A stretch of DNA of 64,000 nt from Asticcacaulis excentricus (GTDB lineage: Bacteria > Pseudomonadota > Alphaproteobacteria > Caulobacterales > Caulobacteraceae). Below are positions 8,851 to 18,207 of this stretch, one piece after another. The stretch is from positions 402,001 to 466,000 of the forward strand of contig NZ_AP018828.1 of NCBI RefSeq assembly GCF_003966695.1, given 5' to 3'. Numbering within the stretch: the stretch's first letter is position 1; each line of letters starts with the position of its first letter. The notes beneath the pieces were generated by a model. It made no database searches and was not told where the DNA came from. It worked only from the letters and a program-made list of their open reading frames with translations. The translations under genes were made by a program, and so were the position numbers.

Positions 8851-8905
8851 AAGAGATAATCCCTTCCCGTTTACGGGGAGGGATGAATGCCAGGATGTCA
8901 GACTC

Positions 8906-11900
8906 ATGACCCAACTCCATCGCCGTAATTTTCTCACCGTTACCGCCGCGAGTGGTGCCGCCGCGGCTGTGGCGGCCCCCTCAGTAGGCGCGGAGACATC
9001 TGCGTGGGGTGTACCCGACGAGGGCTGGAGCCTGTGGATCGACGAAAAAGCCCCCTATAAGGACGATGTCATCTACCTGCCGACGCAGGCGGACCTGAAG
9101 ACCCTTCCGGTCAATCCACCGACCGGAGGGTGGGGGGCGCTGACCCCCGAAGCCACGGTTACCCTTCCGGCCACGGTTGAGCAGCACTTCTGGGGCCGCT
9201 TTGGACTAAGGCCCTATACGGGCGATGAATACCGCTATGCTGAAGACGATCCGGTGCCACAAAACGGCGCGTATCGAGGTGTGTCGTGGTGGTGGCGCGA
9301 GATCACTATTCCTGCCTCAGCCAAGGACCAGCGCGTTCTGTTGCATATCCGGGGGGCGCGGTTGCGCGCCGAGGTGTTCCTCAATGAAAAGCTGGTTGGG
9401 TATTCGATCCTCTCCGAACAGCCCTTCGATTGCGATCTGACGGGTGCCATGGCTCCCGGCGGCACCAACCGTCTGGCCATCCGCATCACCAATCCCGGTG
9501 GACGCTACGACTGGCGCGATTCCACCACCATGATGTGGGGTAAGCTCAAGCTGTTTGCCTCGCACGGGTTCGGCGGGCTGGACCGCGGCATGACCCTCAG
9601 CGTGCACCCGCTGGACAGCCATATCGAGGACGCATGGGTGCTCAATACGCCTGAGCCCCGTAAAGTCACCGCCCATATGCAGGTGCGGCTGACGGATAAA
9701 ATCAGCGCGGAGCAACTCGCCAAACGCGCTTCTGTCCGGTTGCAAGGCCCGGACGGAAAGTCGGTTAAAGTCAAAACCGCTTTAAAAAGTGCCAGGATCG
9801 AAAACGGCGTAGCGACGCTGGTCTATGATCTTCATGCCCCTGATGCGAAGCTGTGGGACCTGGAAAACCGCCACCTCTACCATATGCGCTTCGACTGGAA
9901 GGGTAATACCGGCCTGTCATCAAAGACCGTGCGTTTTGGCTTTCGCTGGTTTGCTGTCGAAGGGATCGGCACCAATGCGCTTTTGCGGCTGAATGGCAAA
10001 CGCATCAAACTCTATTCCGCGATTTCATGGGGCTATTGGGGCTATAACGGCATGTGGCCGACGCCCGCCCTGGCGCGGCGCGAGGTAGAGGCGGCGCAGG
10101 CTCTGGGCCTCAACTGCCTCCATGCGCACCGCAATGTCGGCAAGCACGATGTCTTCGATCGTCAGGACGAACTGGGGCTGATGCGCGTCATGGAACCCGG
10201 CGGCGGGCGCCACGCCATTGGCAAGGACCTGAAACCCGGTGAGAGCCTGTCCGAGGCCGATGCCTTCAGTCGTGCCTATATGATCGAGAAGTGTCGTCTG
10301 ATGGCCAGAACCTTCCGTTCGCATCCGTCACTGGCGCATTACACGCTTCAGAACGAAATCGGGGCCAATCTCAATAATCCTGACGTTCAGAATGTTCTGA
10401 AAATTATTCACGACGAAGACCCGTCGCGCACGGTCATCCTCAATGACGGCTTTGTGAAACGGGGCGCGGCGCAGGCCATGTATCTGGCCTATAATGACCA
10501 CTATTTCCGTTCGGATGTTGAACCTTTCGGCGGCTGGTGGGTGGAGCATCAGGGGGCCGGGGATCAGTGGTACGACAAGTTCTATCAGTCGAAAGACAGC
10601 TATATCCACTATCAGACCGGTAAGCCCTATATCGTCGAATTCGGTGAAATGCAGGGCTGCGCCACGGCGGACAACCATGTGCTGATGGTCGCCGACATTC
10701 TGGCCAATGGCGGTAAGTCCTACGACCTTGAAGACCATAAGGTCATCGTGCAGAATACCGCGGCCTATCTCGATAAATGGGGCTTCCGCAAAGCGTTTCC
10801 GACGACGGAAAGCCTGTTCCTGTCGGTGGGTCGCAAGGTTTATGACGCCTGGCAGAATTATCTGGAAAACATCCGCATCGGGGATGAGGTTGATATTGCC
10901 GCGATTTCGGGCTGGGAGACGACGGCCATCGAGAACCACTCCGGTATTGTCGATAATCTGCGCTATTTCAAATCGCCGCCCGATCTTCTGCGCAATAGCC
11001 TGCTGCCGGTCCGGCCGATCGCCAAGCAACGTCGTCTGGTCTATGCGACGGGCGAAGCGGCCGAACTCGACATCTACCTGCTCAACGATACCGATGCGCA
11101 GATCAGGGGCGAAATGATCCTGAGCCTGATCGCGCCGGATGGGACGACGACCGAGATCGCCCGTTATGCCGCGCCGACGCATGTGAAAGATCAGTTCCGC
11201 TACCTGCTGGCGGAGAAGGTGCTGACGCCCACCCTGACGAAGCCGGGTATCAACAAGGTTCAGATTGAGCTGAAAGGCTACCCGTCTTTTGTGCGCGACC
11301 TGTGGGTTGTGGACAATGCCTCAGGGCTGAAAAAGCCGGTGACGCTGGCCGTATCGGGTGTGGCCAAATCCTTCCGCGATCAGTTGACGGCCATCCCCGG
11401 CCTGACGGTTGAAGACTTCAAGGCCGGTGGGAAATATGATGCCATCATCGCTTCGGGCCTCAAAGCCGAAGAGATCGCGAAGCGTCAGGTGGGGGAGCAG
11501 ACGGGCCTTGAAGCCCAGCCCAAGGCCGGTGAAAAACCCAAGCTCATTCTGGGCGAACTGCCGGCGGACGTGCAGGCAGCAGTGAAGGCGGGGACGCCAC
11601 TGCTGGCCTATGTGCCGGAAGACGGTCTGGCCGAAGGGGTGGCAAAGCAGTTGTCGGCGCTGGGCCTGTTCTCTTACGCCGGTCAGGTGGGTAATCTGCG
11701 CGCGCCGTGGATGGGCAACTGGAACTATCTGCGCGCCCACCCGATCTTCGACGGTCTGCCGGTGGATCAGGCCACTTCGGTCTTCCATCAGGTCGAAGGT
11801 CAGCCCTCGAATGGGTTGCTGATCGACGGCCCCGTCATCGGGCCCGATGGCATTGAGGTTATCGCCGCCTATAGCCGCGACCATGACCGTCAGAATGGCG

Positions 11901-12019
11901 CAGCGTGCTTTACGGTACGCAAGGACGGCATGAAGGTTATCGTACACCGATTACCCGACATGGTGGCCCCGCTTCAGAAACGCTTACTGATCAATGCGAT
12001 TACGTGGCTAATCGAGTAG
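8906..12019 (+). CDS. Large exported GH2-like glycoside hydrolase of unknown specificity
   Basis: The 1037-residue protein starts with a Tat-like signal (HRRNFLTVTAASGAAAAVAAP). Residues ~110-235 resemble the GH2 sugar-binding jelly roll (GVSWWWREITIP, HIRGARLRAEVFLNEKLVGY). Ig-like segments follow, and then a TIM barrel that keeps clan GH-A landmarks: HAHRNVGKHDVFDRQDELGL, TLQNEIGAN with probable acid/base Glu484, and PYIVEFGE with probable nucleophile Glu578. About 300 further residues after the barrel are unlike standard beta-galactosidases; they include beta-sandwich-like and GATase-like segments (LLAYVPEDGL, PIFDGLPV). It lies 55 bp after the pectinesterase, so pectin-derived glycans are the likely substrate. 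It could act on rhamnogalacturonan side chains, but the sequence alone does not settle this. Confidence 0.72.
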   Translation: MTQLHRRNFLTVTAASGAAAAVAAPSVGAETSAWGVPDEGWSLWIDEKAPYKDDVIYLPTQADLKTLPVNPPTGGWGALTPEATVTLPATVEQHFWGRFGLRPYTGDEYRYAEDDPVPQNGAYRGVSWWWREITIPASAKDQRVLLHIRGARLRAEVFLNEKLVGYSILSEQPFDCDLTGAMAPGGTNRLAIRITNPGGRYDWRDSTTMMWGKLKLFASHGFGGLDRGMTLSVHPLDSHIEDAWVLNTPEPRKVTAHMQVRLTDKISAEQLAKRASVRLQGPDGKSVKVKTALKSARIENGVATLVYDLHAPDAKLWDLENRHLYHMRFDWKGNTGLSSKTVRFGFRWFAVEGIGTNALLRLNGKRIKLYSAISWGYWGYNGMWPTPALARREVEAAQALGLNCLHAHRNVGKHDVFDRQDELGLMRVMEPGGGRHAIGKDLKPGESLSEADAFSRAYMIEKCRLMARTFRSHPSLAHYTLQNEIGANLNNPDVQNVLKIIHDEDPSRTVILNDGFVKRGAAQAMYLAYNDHYFRSDVEPFGGWWVEHQGAGDQWYDKFYQSKDSYIHYQTGKPYIVEFGEMQGCATADNHVLMVADILANGGKSYDLEDHKVIVQNTAAYLDKWGFRKAFPTTESLFLSVGRKVYDAWQNYLENIRIGDEVDIAAISGWETTAIENHSGIVDNLRYFKSPPDLLRNSLLPVRPIAKQRRLVYATGEAAELDIYLLNDTDAQIRGEMILSLIAPDGTTTEIARYAAPTHVKDQFRYLLAEKVLTPTLTKPGINKVQIELKGYPSFVRDLWVVDNASGLKKPVTLAVSGVAKSFRDQLTAIPGLTVEDFKAGGKYDAIIASGLKAEEIAKRQVGEQTGLEAQPKAGEKPKLILGELPADVQAAVKAGTPLLAYVPEDGLAEGVAKQLSALGLFSYAGQVGNLRAPWMGNWNYLRAHPIFDGLPVDQATSVFHQVEGQPSNGLLIDGPVIGPDGIEVIAAYSRDHDRQNGAACFTVRKDGMKVIVHRLPDMVAPLQKRLLINAITWLIE

Positions 12020-12028
12020 ATCATTCCT

Positions 12029-12132
12029 AGAGAGGGATGATTTTAAATGGAAGCATCATCCTGCTCTAAATTTCTGTTTTGTCGGGATATTTTTGTCGAA
12101 AACCGCTCACACTTTTCGACACATCGCTCTAA
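12029..12132. repeat. Intergenic repeat, copy 2 of 3
   Basis: Same two-hairpin element as 4996-5098: unit A has GGGATGA...TCATCCT, then CTCTAAATTTCTGTTTTGTCG, then unit B GGATATTTTTGTCGAAAA...CTTTTCGACACATCGC. It starts about 10 bp after the stop codon of the upstream GH2 gene, as expected for an element placed in 3' intergenic space. Confidence 0.85.
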
Positions 12133-12355
12133 AATAATCTGACAGGCATCACTCTGCGCAAATCCCTCTGAATAAAGGGGGCGATGTATTTTGCGGTGAG
12201 TTGTGGCCGTTCTCATTTGCGACAGTGTGCGAACGTCTGAGGCGATGCGCGTCTGATCGACCGCCGCCCTCACATGGGCCAACTGCGCCGGTAGGCAAAA
12301 TCGCAGCTTGATCGGCATCGAATTTGATTGAAATTGATCGTTTGGAACGCTAAAA

Positions 12356-12364
12356 GGTCTTACC
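12356..12364. promoter_or_regulatory. GntR/FadR-type operator candidate before the GH2-GH115 pair
   Basis: GGTCTTACC fits the N-GT-N3-AC-N core bound by FadR-subfamily GntR regulators. A degenerate second copy (AGGTCTGATAAGG) follows at 12377-12389. The site lies 46 bp before the ATG at 12411, close to where a promoter is expected. A FadR-type regulator is encoded at 38743-39438, but a link is only a guess. The rest of 12133-12355 holds no gene that can be supported. Confidence 0.35.
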
Positions 12365-12410
12365 AATAAAATTATTAGGTCTGATAAGGATTGCAGGAGG
12401 GAGAGTGGTC

Positions 12411-14249
12411 ATGCGTTGGGTTTCCACCATTGCGGCGGTATTGGTCCTGTTTGCCCTACCGGCGGTGGCGCAGGATGTGCGGCCGGCCTACCTTTTGACG
12501 GGGGCGGCGTATCGTGAGGTTCAGGATCTGTCGGGCACATGGACCTATTCCAAGGACCTGTATCGCACGGGTCTGACGGACATCAATGGCTGGGTGGCCA
12601 AGTCACGGATGCAGCGTTACCGCGATGTGGATGTGGCCGCCGAAGAGGCCAAAGGTGGGGCGACCTTCTTTGAATTTGACCTTGATCGTGGCCCGCAGAT
12701 GGCGATACCCGGCGCGTGGAATGCTGCCGAACCCGAACTGCGCTATTATGACGGGCTGATCTGGTTTCAGCGCAAGTTTACCCCCAAAGTGTTTGACGGC
12801 AAACGCGCTTTTCTGCGGTTCGAGGCGGTCAATTACAAGGCCTATGTCTATCTGAACGGCAAGGAAATTGGCCGCCACGAAGGCGGTTTCACGCCGTTCG
12901 TTATTGAGGTCACGCAGGCCCTACGCGCCGGTGAAAACCGCCTGAGCGTCGGTGTGGATTCCACCCATGACGCCCAGTCCATTCCGACGGCGATTACCGA
13001 CTGGGACCTCTACGGCGGCATTACCCGTCCTGTGAAGCTGATCTATACACCCGAAACCTTTGTCGATGACGCCACCCTGACCCTGACTCCGGAGGGGCGT
13101 CTGAAAGGTATGGCGCAACTGAACGGCCCCCGCGCCGCCGGGCAAGTCGTTACGCTGAGCATTGCAGGCCTTAAGACCACGGTATCTGCGACCACAGACG
13201 TCAAAGGGCAGGCGGTTTTTGATTTGAAAGCGCCGCGTGCGCTGAAACTGTGGTCACCGGAGACCCCGGTCCTCTATGAGGTGAGCTTTTCAACCGTTGA
13301 TGACAAGCTGAGGGACCGGATTGGCTTTCGTACCATTACGGTTAAGGGGAATCAGATCCTGTTGAATGGTAAGCCTATTTTTCTCAAAGGTGTTTCTCTG
13401 CACGAGGAAGAATTCGGCAGCCATCCGGCACGTAACATGACGGAAGCGGCGTCACGTGCCCTGTTGTCCGAGATCAAATACGGCCTGCACGGCAACTATG
13501 TACGCCTGTCGCACTATCCGCATTCGGAGACGACCCTGCGTCTGGCTGACGAAATGGGGCTGCTGGTATGGAGCGAAATCCCGGTCTATTGGACGGTCGA
13601 TTGGGAAAATCCGGCGGTGCTGCAAAAGGCGCTGAGGATGCAGGCGGAGACGGTTTTCAGGGATCGCAACCGGGCGTCGGTCATCTTGTGGAGCGTCGGG
13701 AATGAAACCCCGGTGTCAGCGCCGCGCACCCAATTCCACGCCGCCATGGCCGATAATGTGCGCGCGCTCGACCCGACGCGCCTGATCAGTGCCGCCCTGC
13801 TGGTCGAGCGTAAGGGCAATGAAATCTATCTGGCCGACCCGCTGGTGGATAAGCTGGATGTGCTGGCGGTCAATACCTATGCCGGCTGGTATGGCGATGA
13901 TCCGCTGTCGGCGTTGCCGGGTCTGCACTGGAATGTGCCGGCGGACCGCCCGCTGATCCTGTCGGAGTTTGGGGCCGATGCGCTGGCGGGCTATCGCGAC
14001 CCGACCGCGACGCATAAGTTTTCCGAGGACTATCAGGCGGCATACTATCGCCAGACCCTGAAAATGGCCGACAGGATACCGACCCTGAACGGCATGTCGC
14101 CGTGGATTTTGAAGGACTTTCAGTCGCCTCGCCGCGAACACCCGATCTATCAGAACGGCTGGAATCGCAAGGGATTGCTCTCGGAAACCGGTGTGCGTAA
14201 ACAGGCCTTCGACGTCCTGGCCACCTATTATCAGGACAAGCAGCCGTGA
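12411..14249 (+). CDS. GH2 glycoside hydrolase, beta-glucuronidase-like
   Basis: The 612-residue enzyme has the full GH2 order: sugar-binding domain (DLSGTWTY, IPGAWNAAEPELRYYDGLIWFQRKF, VYLNGKEIGRHEGGFTPF), Ig-like domain, and TIM barrel (LNGKPIFLKGVSLHEEEF, NYVRLSHYPHS). Its acid/base lies in WSVGNET (Glu432) and its nucleophile in LSEFGAD (Glu519). This pattern is closest to beta-glucuronidases of family 2, though beta-galactosidase activity cannot be excluded. ATG 12411 was chosen over a GTG at 12405 because AGGAGG then sits 10 bases upstream. The signal peptide is MRWVSTIAAVLVLFALPAVA. Its stop overlaps the start of the GH115 gene (GTGA), so the two are translationally coupled. An operator-like site lies upstream. 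Confidence 0.88.
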   Translation: MRWVSTIAAVLVLFALPAVAQDVRPAYLLTGAAYREVQDLSGTWTYSKDLYRTGLTDINGWVAKSRMQRYRDVDVAAEEAKGGATFFEFDLDRGPQMAIPGAWNAAEPELRYYDGLIWFQRKFTPKVFDGKRAFLRFEAVNYKAYVYLNGKEIGRHEGGFTPFVIEVTQALRAGENRLSVGVDSTHDAQSIPTAITDWDLYGGITRPVKLIYTPETFVDDATLTLTPEGRLKGMAQLNGPRAAGQVVTLSIAGLKTTVSATTDVKGQAVFDLKAPRALKLWSPETPVLYEVSFSTVDDKLRDRIGFRTITVKGNQILLNGKPIFLKGVSLHEEEFGSHPARNMTEAASRALLSEIKYGLHGNYVRLSHYPHSETTLRLADEMGLLVWSEIPVYWTVDWENPAVLQKALRMQAETVFRDRNRASVILWSVGNETPVSAPRTQFHAAMADNVRALDPTRLISAALLVERKGNEIYLADPLVDKLDVLAVNTYAGWYGDDPLSALPGLHWNVPADRPLILSEFGADALAGYRDPTATHKFSEDYQAAYYRQTLKMADRIPTLNGMSPWILKDFQSPRREHPIYQNGWNRKGLLSETGVRKQAFDVLATYYQDKQP

Positions 14250-16648
14250 GGGGCTGGCTGATAGCGCTGATGGCCTGTGTGGCCACACCGACTAGCGCTC
14301 AGGTGGTCGTGTCGCCCGCCGCCACGTCGCGCTCGCTGGACCTGACCGGGGCCGCGATTGTCTATGACGCCCGCGATGCCGAGTTGGTGGGCATTGCCGC
14401 ACGTGATCTGGCCGACGATATCGCACGGTTGGGGGGGCAGGCGCAGGCGGTCACAATGGCGTCATCGGCCCGAACACAGGTCTGGGTCGGAACGCCCGGC
14501 CATCATGCCGGTATTGATGCGCTGATCAAGGCGGGCGCACTGGATGTCGGAAGGCTGAAAAACTGCTGGGAATGTTCACTGACGGCGGTGGTATCGAAGC
14601 CTGCGTCAGGCGTTGAGCGCGCCCTGATCATTGTGGGGTCCGATCGGCGGGGTGCCGCCTTTGGCGTCTATGACCTGTCGCGCGCTTTGGGGGTGTCGCC
14701 GTGGGTATGGTGGGCCGATGTGACGCCGGTGAAAAAGGGGCTGAATGTCTCGGTGTCAAAGCCTTATTTCTCCAAACCTTCCGTGACTTATCGCGGTCTT
14801 TTCATAAATGATGAAGACTGGGGTCTCTTCCCTTGGGCGGCACAAACCTTCGATCCGGAAACGGGCAATATCGGTCCGAAAACCTACGAGAAGGTGTTTC
14901 AGCTCTTGCTGCGCCTGAAGGCCAATACCCTGTGGCCGGCCATGCACAAGGTGTCCGCCCCGTTCAACGCCGACCCACGAAACGCGGCTTTAGCCGAACG
15001 TTATGGCATCGTTATGGGCTCGTCTCACGCCGAGCCCATGCTGCGGAACAATGTTGGGGAATGGACCGAACCGGGTGAGCGGTTCAACTACGCGACCCAT
15101 CCGCAGGGTGTCCGCGCCTATTGGGAAGCGCGTCTCAAAACCAATGGCCGTTATGAAAACCTGTACACACTGGGGATGCGTGGCATCCACGATTCCGGCA
15201 TTGTCGGGGCTTCGACGACTGCGGAAAAGCAGGTGCTGCTCAACCGCATTCTGTCGGATCAGCGTCAACTGTTGAAAGATACGGTCGGTGATCCAAAAAC
15301 ACTCCCGCAAGTCTTTGTGCCCTATAAGGAAGTTCTGGATATCTACCGTGCCGGAATAGACCTGCCGGAGGATGTAACCCTGGTGTGGCCCGACGATAAT
15401 TTTGGCTATATCCGCTACTTTCCCAGTGCCGCAGAACAAAAGCGTTCGGGCCGGTCGGGCGTCTATTATCACCTGTCCTATCTGGGTGCCCCGCTCTCCT
15501 ATCTGTGGCTTTCGACCACGCCGCCCGCTCTGGTGACCGAAGAGATGACGCGCGCCTATGACAATGGCGCGGACCGTCTGTGGGTCGTCAATGCTGGAGA
15601 TATCAAGCCGGCAGAGGTCAATCTGACCCACTTTTTCGATCTGGCCTGGGATGTGAAGGGCGTGCGCGCCCTCAGCCAGAAGCAGTATCTGACGCGACTG
15701 GCGGGGGAAACCTTTGGTGCAGACAAGTCGGCGGTGATTGGCGACCTGTGGGATCGCTATTACCGGCTCAATTTCGAACGTCGCCCGGAACACCTGCAAT
15801 ACTACCTGCCCGGAGAGAAGGCGCGGCGCTCCGGCCTGTCGCCGCGGCAGGTGTTTGAGCGGGTGAGCGCTTTTGAAAACCTGATGACCGATGTCGAGGC
15901 GCTGAAAAGCGACGATCCGGGTCTGTTTCAACTGGTCGAATACCCGCTCAAGGCTTCGGCTCTGGCCAACCGGCGGTTTTTCGCGCTGGAGGCCTATGTA
16001 GCGGAATATGAGCGCAATCCGCGTCTGGGCGGGCTCTATGCGGGACGGGCCCGTGTGTTCGACGCGCAGATCAAGGCCCTGACGGCACGCTACAACAGCG
16101 GCAAATGGACGGGCATAATCGCCGAAGAACCCGCCGATGCCCTGTGGACCTCGTTCCGCCTGTCACCGCCCGTTCTACCGGCCGCGACGCTGGCTCAGAC
16201 GGGGGAATTGCCTGTCTATCGCTTGGCCGATGACGGGGTGATCCGCCTTGAAGCCGAAGACGGTGTGGCCAAGGGCTGGCGGCGGATCGAAGGCCTCGGG
16301 CGCGGCGAGGGGAGCCTGCGCGCCTTGCAGGCGGATGCGGTCGTCAGCCTGCGTCCCGATCTACCCAAGGCCGGGACGTGGTGCATCAGTACCCATATCC
16401 TGCCGGTTTTCCCGACCGATGGGGCGTCGGCATGGTCGCTTGATCTCACAACCGAGGGGGTAACCACGCCTTTGACCTACGCCCGCGGACCGCAGGACAA
16501 GGCATGGCAGCAGGGCGTGCTGAATAATCGCCTGACGGTCTCTGTGTCCCTGACACTCGGTGCCGGACCGCGCGAGGTGCAGCTTCGGTCACCGCGCCCG
16601 GATATCATTCTCGACGGTGTGGATTTCACGTCCGGTGCGTGCCCTTAG
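14246..16648 (+). CDS. GH115 xylan alpha-1,2-glucuronidase
   Basis: The 800-residue exported enzyme belongs to family GH115, which removes (4-O-methyl)glucuronic acid from xylan, including internal branches. Diagnostic segments are IIVGSDRRGAAFGVYDLSRALGVSPWVWWADV, then YRGLFINDEDWGLFPWA, then LLLRLKANTLWPAMH, followed by GSSHAEPMLRNN, VWPDDNFGYIRYFP and the GGVYYHLSYLGAPLSYLWL-like block. The C-terminal ~150 residues are the extra beta-sandwich found in this family. The start is a GTG overlapping the stop of the GH2 gene (GTGA), followed by a signal peptide (WLIALMACVATPTSAQ). Together the pair could strip glucuronic acid in both alpha and beta linkage. Its TAG stop is the first base group of the third intergenic repeat. 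Confidence 0.9.
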   Translation: MRGWLIALMACVATPTSAQVVVSPAATSRSLDLTGAAIVYDARDAELVGIAARDLADDIARLGGQAQAVTMASSARTQVWVGTPGHHAGIDALIKAGALDVGRLKNCWECSLTAVVSKPASGVERALIIVGSDRRGAAFGVYDLSRALGVSPWVWWADVTPVKKGLNVSVSKPYFSKPSVTYRGLFINDEDWGLFPWAAQTFDPETGNIGPKTYEKVFQLLLRLKANTLWPAMHKVSAPFNADPRNAALAERYGIVMGSSHAEPMLRNNVGEWTEPGERFNYATHPQGVRAYWEARLKTNGRYENLYTLGMRGIHDSGIVGASTTAEKQVLLNRILSDQRQLLKDTVGDPKTLPQVFVPYKEVLDIYRAGIDLPEDVTLVWPDDNFGYIRYFPSAAEQKRSGRSGVYYHLSYLGAPLSYLWLSTTPPALVTEEMTRAYDNGADRLWVVNAGDIKPAEVNLTHFFDLAWDVKGVRALSQKQYLTRLAGETFGADKSAVIGDLWDRYYRLNFERRPEHLQYYLPGEKARRSGLSPRQVFERVSAFENLMTDVEALKSDDPGLFQLVEYPLKASALANRRFFALEAYVAEYERNPRLGGLYAGRARVFDAQIKALTARYNSGKWTGIIAEEPADALWTSFRLSPPVLPAATLAQTGELPVYRLADDGVIRLEAEDGVAKGWRRIEGLGRGEGSLRALQADAVVSLRPDLPKAGTWCISTHILPVFPTDGASAWSLDLTTEGVTTPLTYARGPQDKAWQQGVLNNRLTVSVSLTLGAGPREVQLRSPRPDIILDGVDFTSGACP

Positions 16649-16748
16649 AGCGAGATGATTTCAAATGGAAACATAATCCCTCTCTAAATTTTTGTTTTAT
16701 CGCGATATTTTTGTCGAAAGCCGCTCACACGTTTCGACATATCGCTCC
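16647..16748. repeat. Intergenic repeat, copy 3 of 3, starting in a stop codon
   Basis: The element TAGAGCGAGATGATTTC...CGCTCC repeats the structure of 4996-5098 and 12029-12132. Here its first AG is also the end of the GH115 stop codon. Unit A is weaker (GATGATT/ATAATCC); unit B keeps CGCGATATTTTTGTCGAAA and GTTTCGACATATCGC. Confidence 0.82.
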
Positions 16749-16916
16749 AGATCATTATGATTTCTGGTAGAAACATAATGATCTAGATTTTTGTTTAGTC
16801 CCTCGCCGGGCGGTGGCTTCGCCACCTTGACCGCCGCCTCAATGGCGGCTTGAGCGGAATGATCTCACTAGAAATCATTCCGCTTGAAACGGTGGACGCA
16901 CAAGCGAAAACCACAG
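16749..16916. repeat. Cluster of hairpins between the GH115 gene and narK
   Basis: No gene. Four inverted repeats follow each other: AGATCATTATG.../...CATAATGATCT at 16749-16784 (followed by AGATTTTTGTTTAG, like the linker in the large repeat); GGTGGC-TTC-GCCACC at 16812-16826; CCGCC/GGCGG at 16831-16848; and AGCGGAATGAT/ATCATTCCGCT at 16853-16884. The last may serve as the 3' end of narK on the minus strand, although no T-run follows. Confidence 0.65.
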
Positions 16917-18128
16917 CTATATCCGTACATTCTCAAGTGCGCCGCCCCAGGTGGTGCGCCAGCGGCGCTTGATCAGGCTCAGGCCGCCAAAGGCGATCAG
17001 GGCCAGCGCCGCAAATCCGATCAGCCCGGGCTGGTAGGAGCCCAGCGCCTGTTTCGACAGGCCCAGACTGGTGGCCAGATAGAAGCCGCCGATGCCGCCA
17101 AACATGCCGACAAGGCCGGTCATCACGCCGATTTCGGCGCGAAAGCGCTGCGGCACCAGTTGGAACACGGCGCCATTGGCCATGCCCAGCGCCCCCATAC
17201 CCACGATCAGGAATAACAGGGCGGTGAATTCGGTCGGCAGGCGGAAGCTGATGATGATGAGGGCAATGGCCGCGACCACGTACATGATCGACAAGGTGCG
17301 AATGCCGCCGATACGGTCGGCAACGCTGCCCCCCACCGGCCGGAAAAGCGAACCGGCAAAGACGCAAGCCGCGGTAAAAAAGCCGGCCTTGACCGGATCG
17401 AGGCCGTATTCAGCGTTAAAATAGATGTTGAGGGAGGAACTGAGGCCCACAAAGCCGCCAAAGGACACACCGTAGAACAACAGGAACCACCACGCATCCT
17501 GTTGTTTGAGGACGCTAAAATACTGATCCAGACGCTTGGGCGCGGGCGGATTGGGCGCATCCTTGGCAAACAGCATGTAAAAGATAAAGGCGGCGATCAG
17601 CGGCAGGGCCGCCAGACCGAAGACGGTGCTCCAGCCAAAGGCCTTGGCCAGCGACGGCGCAAACAGCGAGGCAAACACCGTGCCGGAATTGCCCGCACCG
17701 GCAATGCCCAGAGCCACGCCCTGATACTGCGGCGGATACCAGCGGGATGCCAAGGGCAGGGCGACCGCAAACGACGCCCCGGCGACGCCCAGCACGCCGG
17801 CCAGCATCAGCACACCGGCATAGGAGTCGATTTTCAGCACAAAGGCCGCCAGCAGCCCGCCAATGACGATGGCCTGAGCGATTGCGCCCGTCGTCTTGGG
17901 GCCAATGCGATCGACCATCACCCCCGCCACCAGCCGCAGCAAGGCCCCGGTCAGGATGGGTACGGCGACCATGAAGCCCTTTTGCGCCGGGGTGAGGCCC
18001 AGATCGCTGGCGATCTGCACGCCCAGCGCCCCCAGCAGCACCCAGACCATGAAGCTCATGTCGAAATAGAGAAAGGCCGAGACCAGCGTAGGTGCGTGTC
18101 CGGCTTTGAGGAAGTCTTTGGAAATCAT
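16917..18128 (-). CDS. narK: Nitrate/nitrite transporter of the major facilitator superfamily (NarK/NasA type)
   Basis: The 403-residue inner-membrane protein has about 12 predicted helices. It carries NarK/NasA-family features: FDMSFMVWVLLGALG in helix 1, VPILTGALLRLVAGVMVDRIGPK between helices 2 and 3, GVAGASFAVALPLASRWYP, and GNSGTVFA with the nitrate-signature-like glycine pattern of helix 5. The second-half counterpart is SLFRPVGGSVADRIGG, followed by GMANGAVFQLVPQRF. It imports nitrate, perhaps with nitrite export. It is transcribed away from nasT, and its leader carries an ANTAR-type double hairpin, so it belongs with the nitrate assimilation genes. It duplicates the role of the ABC nitrate importer encoded at 26145-29179. 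Confidence 0.9.
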   Translation of the reverse strand: MISKDFLKAGHAPTLVSAFLYFDMSFMVWVLLGALGVQIASDLGLTPAQKGFMVAVPILTGALLRLVAGVMVDRIGPKTTGAIAQAIVIGGLLAAFVLKIDSYAGVLMLAGVLGVAGASFAVALPLASRWYPPQYQGVALGIAGAGNSGTVFASLFAPSLAKAFGWSTVFGLAALPLIAAFIFYMLFAKDAPNPPAPKRLDQYFSVLKQQDAWWFLLFYGVSFGGFVGLSSSLNIYFNAEYGLDPVKAGFFTAACVFAGSLFRPVGGSVADRIGGIRTLSIMYVVAAIALIIISFRLPTEFTALLFLIVGMGALGMANGAVFQLVPQRFRAEIGVMTGLVGMFGGIGGFYLATSLGLSKQALGSYQPGLIGFAALALIAFGGLSLIKRRWRTTWGGALENVRI

Positions 18129-18207
18129 GGATAAACCTGCGGCGTCGATCCGGGCAGCGCAACGGCCACTTCGGCAATGCGGAGACTTTTTCGGGTGGAG
18201 ACGACGG

